Assembly: GCF_019703515.2 (NCBI RefSeq)
Contig: NC_059362.1
Coordinates: 23,124,826 to 23,188,825, forward strand
From: Myxocyprinus asiaticus
Taxonomy: Eukaryota > Chordata > Actinopteri > Cypriniformes > Catostomidae
Reading direction: 5' to 3'
DNA: 64,000 nucleotides
Shown: positions 9,776 through 21,900 of the stretch, one piece after another
Layout: each line of letters starts with the position of its first letter
Numbering within the stretch: the first letter of the stretch is position 1
Translations under genes and position numbers: made by a program
Notes under the pieces: model-generated
Database searches by the model: none
Told to the model about the DNA's origin: nothing
The model's input: the letters and a program-made list of their open reading frames with translations, nothing else

Positions 9776-11313
9776 TTGTGTGTACTTGTATGCAATGCAT
9801 ACACATCTGTGTGCTTTAGCAAGTTTCTGAGTCTTAGTGGAAACAAAGACAGGCTATTTGGCAATTGTAAATGAAGAGAAAATGACCCCTATTTCAAGTC
9901 AAATGTTGCCAAAGGTACCTTCACATTATTTAGACAATATAATGGCTCTTAATTTTTTCAAAGCCTTTGAGCTCAGAGGATTTGATATCCCTAACGAATG
10001 AATGCAGTGCATTACTTGCCCATTATTAATTATTATGGCCTAAAAACCTTTAAGCTCTGAAGTCTCTGTTAGACAATGCTGTATTTATATTTAAAGTGAA
10101 TGGGTAGCAAAGATTTCTTAGTACTAGAAATAAAGGTCTTAGTGGATTCATATTTCTTTGAGAAAAAAAAATAGATTTCTGCCTAGGGTCAATAATACTA
10201 AAATAGACAATGCACAGACTCAGAGTGCGGCTATTTCCCATCTTTCAGTTGTCAGTCATGCTCCTGACTCCCCTGGCTTGTGACTTTGATCTTTGTCTCA
10301 GACCTGAATTGTCTAACGGGATCAAATTGTGGTGGGTGTAGTCATTCTTTACCTGTTCTGTTCATTCCAGAGTTATCAGAAGATACTAGAGTTGTAAAGA
10401 TAAGTTGAGTCTAAAAAGATGTTCACAGTTCTTTGCTAAATATTCTGGATACATTTGAATAGATAAAGAATGAATAAAGGATTGAATATGAAGACAAAAC
10501 AGATGTTTTATACAGTAGATGTGGCTTATATTTTATGATGAGCAAATCCACAATTTTATCATCTGTCATTGATTTTGACATTACTAGAAACAAAAAGCTC
10601 AAACCAAACTCGTCTCTTAAGTCGAGGTGAAACTCTGAACTTGTCCTGGTGATTTAGTTACACTCTGTAATGAATTCTTATCTAGCAACACATCCTGGTT
10701 AGTTCTATTCATTAGTAAGGCTTTGCATACAACGGCTCTTCCTGCCTCAGAGCTCTGTTACAACTTCAGTGTTCTGTCACTCAGCTGTTGTTAAATGGAA
10801 CCTTCACTAAAACACTTGATACTTTGAGAGTATCAGTTTAAATGGAATTGACTCCAAAATTATACCTGACTGCCCACCGAGTTGACCTAGTTACTATGAA
10901 ATGTCCACTCATTTGTGTCCAACCATTTTTAGACAACATTTGGCTGTGATCTGTTTGTTAATATTATTATTATTATTTTTTTATTTTTTTCACAGAGCTG
11001 AGCAGTGATGAGCTTAATCTGATATTTTTTTGGGGAATCTATTTTAAACAAACTTGGGAAAATCAGTTGTTTAATGAGTGCAGAAAAGCCAAAAAAGCAT
11101 TCTTTGGCCTGGTAGACAGACAGTCTCTATCAGCATGGTTAGGCTGAAAGACGAATTACTGTTTTATTTCCTCCTAGTCCCAATGAAGGTGAAAAATATG
11201 TTAAAGAGCCAGTGTGCACACATTGTCTTTGAAAAATGAGAATGAATATTTCATATCAAATGAAAGTTGATAAAATGGAAAATGTGTTATGACCTTTCAT
11301 TCTCTCCTCTCAG
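9776..11313 (+). other. usp46 first intron, unique part
   Basis: No repeat with visible termini and no credible exon was found. The stretch was searched by eye for the conserved 12-codon first exon of the family (starting MTVRN) without success. It ends in a polypyrimidine tract and CAG at 11311-11313. Confidence 0.7.
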
Positions 11314-11394
11314 GGCACCAATGCCTCTGCTCTGGAGAAAGACATTGGTCCAGAGCAGTTCCCCATTAATGAACACTACTTTGGATTGGTCAAT
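11314..11394 (+). CDS. usp46: usp46 exon 2
   Basis: 81 bp, phase 0 at both ends, preceded by CAG and followed by GTAAGT. It encodes 27 residues (13-39) from [12 protein letters not shown] to EHYFGLVN, just before the catalytic Cys box. [10 protein letters not shown] rather than EIGPEQFPVN favours USP46 over USP12. Confidence 0.95.
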
Positions 11395-14300
11395 GTAAGT
11401 ATCACACAATGCCAGACCAGCCCTTATACAGACACGTGTTTACACAAGAGCCATTGTGATGAACATTGTACCTCTGAGGAATGAGAAAGGGTTAGAGAAC
11501 AAATTATAATGTAAACATAGTAAGGGGTTGTTCAGACCAAACATGTTCTTGTAAACATGCTAAAAAAAGCTAGACACAGTGCTCTGAATAGTACAGAACA
11601 CGTGTCTCAAGATGCATTTTTAAAAGTCTTATTTTAACTTGACACGGCATCTAAAAAAACACTAACCTCCTGCGCAAGATGCTGAAAAAACAGTGAGACA
11701 CAGTGCAATGGTCAATGATGTTAGTCTAATGCATGTTTACATAGAGAAACAATTGAAAAACAGTGCAGATGGATGTAAAAACATCTAATACTGCAATGAA
11801 ACATTGAGTAGCTTGGTTTTCTCATTTGCGTGCTAATGATAATGCCATGTTGTATTGCTTACTTTTATTATCTTACATTATTTATTGCAATCTTCAGGGA
11901 CACCGCAAGATTAAAAAAAAAATAAACAGCTAAAATGTTTGAAATTTGAGCTGGCGAAAAGATTGAAAAGTTTACAATTTTGGCTATCCACTTTGTTTGC
12001 TGTTTTCAAGAGAACTGAGTGGTTTATTTGTAGTCATATGTAAAATACATTAACATTTGATTTTTACTGCGGGACAGGTCAGCTTGACAAAGCCAAATTT
12101 ATTCCGACAGCCATTAGCTGCAGCTGTTATGAATATGAATAACATGTTACTGTTCAGTCTTACAAAGCTGAAACTTTCAGGTCATGCAACCTTTTGTTTT
12201 CAGTTCTAGAAGAATGGCAATAATCAGGTTGCAGGTGTAACAGTTGGTTATATCTCAATTAATCATCAGGAGATCTTATAACGGATACCACATAAGTCAC
12301 ATTTAGTGAAATTGTGCGGCATAATTATGTCTCTTTTGTGACTTATTTAAATGCTGCCTGATCTAATGAGTTTATTTTTGAGGGGGAATAACTGCTTTCA
12401 GTTTAATAAAGGATTTTAAGACCTGTCATCACAAGGTGACAATAAAAGAACTCATTAAAAGAAAAGTTACTTTATGAGACATTTGATTATAACCAAATCT
12501 AATTGTGGTGTTTTTTTGTGGAATTCAAATAGCCCACGATAAGCAGTGATGTCATCAGTGGTATGGCATAGTAGTTAGCACATGTGCTCCGACAAATTAG
12601 CTGCTTTTCCACCAATCAAGCCAAACAGTTCTCATTGCGAAACCATGACAATCCTAGCCAGTTGGCATGGTCACGTTGTCATTTTCCACTGTGGTGCTGC
12701 GAAATCAGTATTAGAACATACTTCACATATATGTCAGTTGGCGACAGCATGAGAGGTAAACATTGGCGCGAGTGCAATGTGGAGGATGATCACATATTCC
12801 AATTTTTAGGACTGGACATACAGAATGGAAAAAGTTGGAAAAAGGACATTTATTGAATAAATTAAATGAGTAATATATTAATATATATGAGTTTTAATGA
12901 GCTATTTAGCACAGTCTTCTTCCCTGATGAAAAAGGCATGTAGAAGTACTGTACTAGTTAAACCATAATCATACAATCATGAAAGTACACTAAACATCCA
13001 CAAAACATACATCTTTATTAACTTCACCCAAATATTAGAGAACTTGGCCAGCTACCTGTATCTAGAAACAATTGAGTTACCTTGGCGTTCATGAAATGAA
13101 CCCTTTTAGCTTGGATTGGCCCACCCGGCCTGCCGAGAAAAAAATGATAATCAAAATATTAATAACTACAGTCTTGACCAACAGAATAGGTATCGTTTTA
13201 AAGTTTAGCTGTAGTCTACAATGCATGTAGGCATTATGACCAAAACTAAACAAGTGCTTTGAAATTTTCAGACAAATCAGAAGTGTTCTTTTTGATAATT
13301 TATTAAACATTTTGCATTGTACATATTATTGTAATCGGTAAAAACATCAAACTGATCAAATAGCCATGTGTCAAATGTTGTTAGAAAGCCCTCAAAGAGT
13401 AGAAAACAACCAGCCTATTTGTTTTACTTACAGACACAAGTATAGCGAGTAATATCTTATAATTTCACAAAATAAACAGATTATAAAATATCACATACCT
13501 TACTTAGAGGAGGGGATTCCTGTTAAAACAAGCCCACACACAACTTAATTGGATGCATAAGATCATTTGATAATCCACTCGAAGCACAATTGATTTAACC
13601 CTTTGATTTGCTTTAAACATTGAGTAGGGAGTTGTTCTGTGTCTTCCTTGATCATAAATGTCTTGTATAGCTCCACATTTGAAAGTGATCTCGGTGTTTG
13701 ACCTATGATTGTTTCTTCACTGGCATGCATCAAGCATGCAGTTTTCCAGATCTTATCTCTCATTTTCATAGATCAGTTTTAATTGCATCCCAAGTTTACT
13801 TTGATTGTTTCCAGATCAAGCATTGATTAGCACAACCAAAATGTATTTATCTCTTGTGTCTCTTTCTCTAGTTTGGGAACACATGTTACTGTAACTCAGT
13901 GCTCCAGGCTCTGTATTTCTGCCGGCCATTCAGGGAGAATGTGTTGGCATATAAAGTTCAACAGAAGAAGAAGGAGAACCTTCTTACCTGTCTGGCTGAC
14001 CTCTTCCACAGCATTGCAACGCAGAAGAAGAAGGTTGGCGTGATCCCTCCCAAGAAGTTCATCTCACGTCTGCGGAAGGAGAATGGTGAGTGAACACAGA
14101 AGCTTGACCTGCCACCAAACTCGCCTAACTCAATGAATGCCACAACCGTTATACTGTTTCTTCATATACAGTCAAACTGGGATCTTTTATAGACTTTAAT
14201 CAGTGTAGGTCAGGAAAGTTGACTAGTCGTCCAACAAATGACAAGGCAATTTATGAGTTCTAATTCAATTTCATAGCACTAATTTATCTAGATTTATTAG

Positions 14301-15897
14301 TTTTAATAGTTTTTGTAGCTTTGCTTAAAAAGGGATAAATTAAGAGATGCAATTTCTTGGAAAAGGCTTTAACTTGCTGTCTCGGTTATGCTTAATCCAT
14401 TTTTGTAGACCATTTTTTGTGAGAACTATGATACTTTTGTGTTATAAAACATAAATATTTAGCCTCTTTATTTGTTGATATCTGTTAGCACTTCTGCATT
14501 CATTCATTGCTGTTTATAACCATTTAATGGTCTAGGTGCACATGCTGTTGGATGTCTTTGTCAGTTGCGTTGTGTCTCAGTGTCTCACACATAGCTGTTT
14601 TTAGCACTTATGTGAACGTCCCCTTAGAATTGCATCTAATCAGGGTCTGATGGACATGGTTCTATACAGCCTAATTAAACAGGGCTTCTTAAAGGCCAAC
14701 TAGTCGATTAGTTGTTCAGATAACCTACCAATTATTAGATTTTGAAAATATGCAACTTTGTACATCCCTCAGTTCTGTGAAGCATGGAAGTAGTGTTTAG
14801 AGAAAAGTGTTTAATATGTCGTATTGTTTCAAGGTCTGAGGTCACATGTAATTTTCATAAACCATGTTTTCTTGAGTTTATTGTGTCCTTGGAGATTTTC
14901 TGAAAGACATATTTGCAATGTTTTGTTGGCAGAACAATTGACCCCCAAGTACACAACAGTAAGATATATTGAACGAACTGTACTTCTATCCCTCACAGGC
15001 TTGTTTCTATTCATGTCAAATTAAAGGTAGTGTTTACTGTGACTAAGCCATCTGTTTTGTGCTAATTTGTCAATTCACTCAAAACGTAAGTGTCCAAAAG
15101 GGTCGGGGCCACTGTATTTGTGAAAATGTACAATCTGTCTTCTCCATGTTTCTAATTCAGCATCTTATGCAAAAGCTAAGAGTGATAGTAAAAATATAAG
15201 CATGTTATCATGCACTCATAGTAGACTGTCAGGACTGCAAGCGCTTTAGACTATATGAAAAACCAACCTGTCCACACTAACAGTAAGCCTCTGTGTAATA
15301 TGCTGAATGAGAAGCAGGTGGAAGAGATCAGGTGTGTGTGTGTGTGTGTGTGTGTGTGTATCAGTGTGGGTTGTGAGGGAGGGATAATATGTTGTATAAA
15401 AGGGGATTTGTTCTTGTGTCTCATTCCAGAATGCTCTTGTAATGAATTAACAATACAGACCTTTATCAGAGAGAATTTGCTTCACCAGCTACACACGCTC
15501 ACACACACAATTGCCTATATGATTGCACATGCTATGGCATGTTCACACATTCCCATGTGTGTGTCTATGTGTTAATTAGAGCTCTTCTCAGTTTATTTAT
15601 TCACTCTATATATTTTGCGGACAAACATGCACCCTCAGAGAAAGTAATTATATATTCATGATGTCATAACAGACTTTGAAAGCTGACATTTAAAGCTAGC
15701 TTCTTTAATTGCTGTAATTGTTTCTCCTTTTTATTTCACAGCACTTGTTTATTGAATTATTGTGTTAGAAATGGACATGAAATGGTCTTCATATCAGGTT
15801 CAAATGTTTCTGTGAGCTCTAGAAACAATCATTGGATAATTAAATTTTTATAATTGCATCACAACCATTTCTGCGATTTTCTAGATTGTAAAATATA

Positions 15898-15956
<59 letters not shown>

Positions 15957-18900
15957 TGTTAAATTTATGTTGAACAATTGCACCTGTGGTTGGCAGCTTT
16001 TCAGACATTATAAAATAACCATAGATGGCGTTTTAGTGCCTGTTTACACTCACGGAGCACTATGGTCTGCTGATGTAGCCTCTCCGCCTCAAGATTCAAC
16101 GTGTTGTGCATTCTGAGATTCTATTCTGCGTACTACAATTGTACAGAGTGGTTATCCGAGTTACCGTAGCCTTTCTGTCAGCTCAAACCAGTCTGGCCAT
16201 TCTTCGTTGACTTCTATCATCAACAAGGCATTTCCGTCCACAGAACTTTTGGCACCATTCGAAGTAAATTCTAGATACTGTTGTGCGTGAAAATACCAGG
16301 AGATCAGCAGTTACAGAAATACTCAAACCAGCCTGTCTGGCACCAACAGTTATGCCAGGGTTGAAATCACTGAGATCAAATTTTTTTCCCCATTCTGATG
16401 GTTGATGTGAACATTAAGTGAAGCCTGTGACCCGTATATGCATGATTTTATGCATTGCACTGCTGCCACATGATTGGCTGTTTAGATAATTTCATAAATA
16501 AGTAGGTGTACAGGTGTTCCTAATAAAGTGCTCAGTGAGTAAAGTTACATTTCACTAGCTGATGTAATGTTAATATACCAATCTGCTGGAATAATTTAAT
16601 CTGCTTTGTACCTTAAAATACTTATAATCACCAAAATAATATAGGTGGTACAATAGAACAATGAAAAAAAAATGGTGATAAAAATTGGCTTTCCCTGAAC
16701 AATGGCTAGCTATTTTGTTTCCCTGAACAATATATTGCTATAAACATTATCCAGACAATATAAAAATGCATGATAGATTATCTTAATGTATATGACTGAT
16801 AACAAAAATAAGAAATTTTTTTAATAAAAATCAGTAAATCTTGTAATTATTTACTAACAGTACTATTTTGCTGTAAAAGTACATGTATTGTCTTGGTATA
16901 ATATAGATATTTACCAGACACTTTCACTATATTTTATAATAAACCTTATATGGTATGGTAACTTAGAGTTATCTAATTAAAAGTTTTTTTTTTAACTGTT
17001 TTTATTTTTATTTTATTTTATTTTTTATTTTTATTTTTTTATAAAAATGTTTTTAAAGCTAACATTACGCTCTCTGGCTCCTTCTACAGACTTGTTTGAT
17101 AACTACATGCAGCAGGATGCTCATGAGTTCCTTAACTACCTGCTGAACACAGTGGCTGACATCCTGCAAGAAGAGAAGAAACAAGAGAAACAGAATGGAC
17201 GGCTGAAGAACAACGGCACTGCCATTGCCACGGACACCGAGCCAGAACAGAACAAGATCGAGCCCACCTGGGTTTACGATATCTTCCAGGGCACACTGAC
17301 CAATGAGACGCGCTGTCTTAACTGTGAGACGGTATGAGATGTTACTTAATACATAAATGCAAACCTTGATGTTTATCATTTTTCAAAGAAATAAGGGCAA
17401 ATATTTATCTATATGTGATTATACAATTATTTAAAATAAACATTACTTATTATTTATTGTTATAAAAAAATATATACAGGTGCATCTCAATAAATTAGAA
17501 TGTCATGGAAAAGTTCATGTATTTCAGTAATTCAACTCAAATTGTGAAACTCGTGTATTAAATAAATTCGATGCACACAGACTGAAGTAGTTTATGTCTT
17601 TGATTCTTTTAATTATGATGATTTTGGCTCACATTTAACAAAAACCCACCAATTCACTATCTCAAAAAATTAGAATACATCATAAGACCAATAAAAAAAA
17701 AACATTTTTAGTGAATTGTTGGCCTTCTGGAAAGTATTTTCATTTACTGTATATGTACTCAATACTTGGTAGGGGCTCCTTTTGCTTTAATTACTGCCTC
17801 AATTCGGCGTGGCATGGAGGTGATCAGTTTGTGGCACTGCTGAGGTGGTATGGAAGCCCAGGTTTCTTTGACAGTGGCCTTCAGCTCATCTGCATTTTTT
17901 GGTCTCTTGTTTCTCATTTTCCTCTTGACAATACCCCATAGATTCTCTATGGGGTTCAGGTCAGGTGAGTTTGCTGGCCAGTCAAGCACACCAACACCAT
18001 GGTCATTTAACCAACTTTTGGTGCTTTTGGCAGTGTGAGCAGGTGCCAAATCCTGCTGGAAAATAAAATCAGCATCTTTAAAAAGCTGGTCAGCAGAAGG
18101 AAGCATGAAGTGCTCCAAAATTTATTGGTAAACGGGTGCAGTGACTTTGGTTTTCAAAAAACACAATGGACCAACACCAGCAGATGACATTGCACCCCAA
18201 ATCATCACAGACTGTGGAAACTTAACACTGGACTTCAAGCAACTTGGGCTATGAGCTTCTCCACCCTTCCTCCAGACTCTAGGACCTTGGTTTCCAAATG
18301 AAATACAAAACGTGCTCTCATCTGAAAAGAGGACTTTGGACCACTGGGCAACAGTCCAGTTCTTCTTCTCCTTAGCCCAGGTAAGACGCTTCTGACGTTG
18401 TCTGTGGTTCAGGAGTGGCTTAACAAGAGGAATACGACAACTGTAGCCAAATTCCTTGACCTGTCTGTGTGTGGTGGCTCTTGATGCCTTGACCCCAGCC
18501 TCAGTCCATTCCTTGTGAAGTTCACCCAAATTCTTGAATCGATTTTGCTTGACAATCCTCATAAGGCTGCGGTTCTCTCGGTTGGTTGTGTGTCTTTTTC
18601 TTCCACACTTTTTCCTTCCACTCAACTTTCTGTTAACATGTTTGGATACGGCAATGAATGTTTGTGGCTTACCCTCCTTGTGAAGGGTGTCAATGATTGT
18701 CTTCTGGACAACTGTCAGATCAGCAGTCTTCCCCATGATTGTGTAGCCTAGTGAACCAAACTGAGAGACCATTTTGAAGGCTCAGGAAACCTTTGCAGGT
18801 GTTTTGAGTTGATTAGCTGATTGGCATGTCACCATATTCTAATTTTTTGAGATAGTGAATTGGTGGGTTTTTGTTAAATGTAAGCCAAAATCATCACAAT

Positions 18901-21900
18901 TAAAAGAACCAAAGACTTAAACTACTTCAGTCTGTGTGCATTGAATTTATTTAATACACGAGTTTCACAATTTTAGTTGAATTACTGAAATAAATGAACT
19001 TTTCCACGACATTCTAATTTATTGAGATGCACCTGTATACAGCTCTGGAAAAAATTAAGAGACCACTGCAAATGTATCAGTTTCTCTGGATTTACTATTT
19101 ATAGGGATGTGTTTGAGTAAAATGATCATTTTTGTTTTATTCTATAAAGTACTGAAAACATTTCTCCCAAATTCCAAATAAAAATATTGTCATTTAGAGC
19201 ATTTATTTGCAGAAAATGACAACTGGTCAAAATAAGAAAAAAGATGCAGTGTTTCAGACCTCGAATAATGCAAAGAAAACAAGTTCATATTCATTTTTAA
19301 ACAACACAGTACAAATGTTTTAACTTAGGAAGAGTTCAGAAATCAGTATTTGGTGGAATAACCCTGATTTTCAGTTACAGCTTTTATGCATCTTGGCATG
19401 CTCTCTACCAGTCTTTCACATTGCTGTTGGGTGACTTTTTGCCACTCCTGGTGCAAAAATTCAAGCAGGTCAGCTTTGTTTGATGGCCTGTGACCATCCA
19501 TCTTCCTCTTGATCACATTCCAGAGGTTTTCAGTGGGGTTCAGGTCTGGAGATTGGGCTGGCCATGACAGGGTCTTGATTCGGTGGTCCTCCGTCCACAC
19601 CTTGATTGACATGGCTGTGTGGCATGGAGCATTGTCCTGCTGGAAAAACCAATGTTGGGGAGTTGGGGAACATTGTCAGAGCATAAGGAAGGAATTACTT
19701 GCTTTGTCGATTAAGGAAAATACAAATGCATGGCCTCTGTGGGCTTCTATACAGTATGTGCCACTATGAACTTGAAATATCTGTAGGCTGCTTCTCACAG
19801 CTCTAGTTCCATACTGAATAAATCAATGAACATTCGGAGGGACTCCAGTTGAAACTGTCTATTTATTTAGCTCCGATTCAAAAATTCTCTAGCTTTTTCA
19901 CAGCAGATTTTTGAGTTTGCCTTCGATCAGGAGTGTAGAACTAACAATGATCAGGGCACTCTTTAGAAAGTCTTGATCAAAGGATTTGTTTTTTTTTGTT
20001 TTTTGACAAAAGCACCAGGATAAGTGCTCTTATGCATCTATCTTCCCTGTTTATTAACCTACTTTCTACTTGCATTAATACACTGTCTCACTGCGGTCAA
20101 CTACACCGGAGTGCTAATACACCGCTGTGCACACAATAACACCTCTGCATTTTCATGTCCTGTCATATGAGTGAAAGCCCAATCAAAGGCAGAGATAGTC
20201 AGTTCACCAGAGTGCAGCCCGTTCACCTTAAACAGTTGAGTCTGCCTATAGAAGGGGGTCATCTACATGCCTTGATAAACATCTCTAAAGAGATGAGTTC
20301 CTGGTAACTCTAGAAAATGCTTGGCTCTTGAAGTACGATTATCTCTGTATGGAGGGAGATCACTGGTCTGAAGAGGTTTGTGAGCAGGGAATAGGAGTGC
20401 TTACGTGTTTGTGTGCTTGCATTGGTTCTTGTTCTGAAATTGCTTACGCAGGCTTTCCTTTCATTTCAATTATGTGTAAAGTGCTTTGTGAACTCACATC
20501 CCCTCTAATTTTCTACAGGTCAGTAGCAAGGATGAAGACTTCTTGGATCTGTCTGTTGATGTTGAGCAGAATACTTCAATAACACACTGTCTCAGGTACA
20601 CATACTAAAGTAAACACACAAAATAACATAACAATAAGCATGCATCCCACTGTAAATGGGTCTTTCTTCAACTACTTCAACTTTTATTATGTCGCAGCAG
20701 TTGGTTTTTATTAAAACTTAATAGATTTAAAATGTTGTCTTTTTGCTATATGACCGTGATATTAACCCTGTCTTGGAAACGTTTTACCAAGCCTTTATCA
20801 TTTATTTTTTTCTTCTTTTCAAATCCCTTTTATGTATAGATTTGATTATTTTACCCTTTTCACAGAGCCATACTTTAAATCTTAAAATACAAAAACTCAT
20901 CATAAAATATTAATCTAAGAAAAGTGTGTAATAAACATAAAACATATACGTAAATATTTATTGTGAAAATTATTTCTATCACTTAAAGCTGAAGTTTATG
21001 ACTTTTTTGATGTTAAAATACTTTCTCCTATCCCAGCTTAAAATGCAGAGGCAACTATTAGTAAGCCTTTCGTAGGTTAATTTTCTCGAAAACTGTAAAC
21101 ACTGTCTCTGTGGCGCTATAAAATTCCTCTCTTTGTTTTGAGCGACCTGTCCAGCTTGACACAACAGCATTAACCACATTTACATGGAATTAAGACAACG
21201 GTTTATTACAGGGTTTTTGCTGAAAGCAACATTCTTAAACGTCACATAAATGAGAACACAGTATTCCTTACGCTGTTTAAGGGATTAAGAGAAAGCGGTT
21301 TAACACACCTGGGTTTTCCCCAGAGAATGCAACTTATGTGGCCACATAAACGCATAAGCGGTGTTCTTTTTTATTTTTGTATTTTTTTTTATTCTTTTTC
21401 TCCCAATTTGGAATGCCCAATTCCCAATGTGCTTTTAAGTCCTCGTGGTCGCGTAGTGATTCGCCTCAGTCCGGGTGGTGGAGGACGAATCCCAGTTGCC
21501 TCCGCGTCTGAGACCGTCAACCCGCACATCTTATCACGTGGCTTGTTGAGCGCATTGCCACGGAGACATAACGCGTATGGAGGCTTCACGCCATCCACTG
21601 CAGCAACCACGTTCAACTCACCACGCGCCCCACTGAGAACGAACCACATTATAGTGACCATGAGGAGTTTCCCCATGTGACTTTACCCTCCCTAGCAACC
21701 AGGCCAATTTGGTTGCTTAGGAGACCTGGCTGGAGTCACTCAGCACGCCCTGGGATTCTAACTAGCGAGCTAGTGAACTCCAGGGGTGGTAGCCAGCGTA
21801 TTTTACAACTGAGCTACCCAGGCCCCCCCATAAACGGTGTTCTTACCGGTTTTTGAAGAGTGCGCATTTGCTTGGAACAGAACGGAAAACTTGACGTCAT

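Larger units (their letters stand above)
14086..16048 (+). other. usp46 intron 3, 5' part with microsatellites
   Basis: Non-coding. It holds a (GT)n run at 15332-15359 and a (TA)n run at about 15891-15954. Nothing else with recognisable structure was seen. Confidence 0.75.

Noticed and set aside
9776..11313. usp46 first exon within the window
   Set aside because: No sequence encoding the expected 12 residues followed by a donor was found here or further left.
20328..20582. 84-codon frame ending in exon 5 as a separate gene
   Set aside because: It is an out-of-frame read across the acceptor and exon 5 of usp46.
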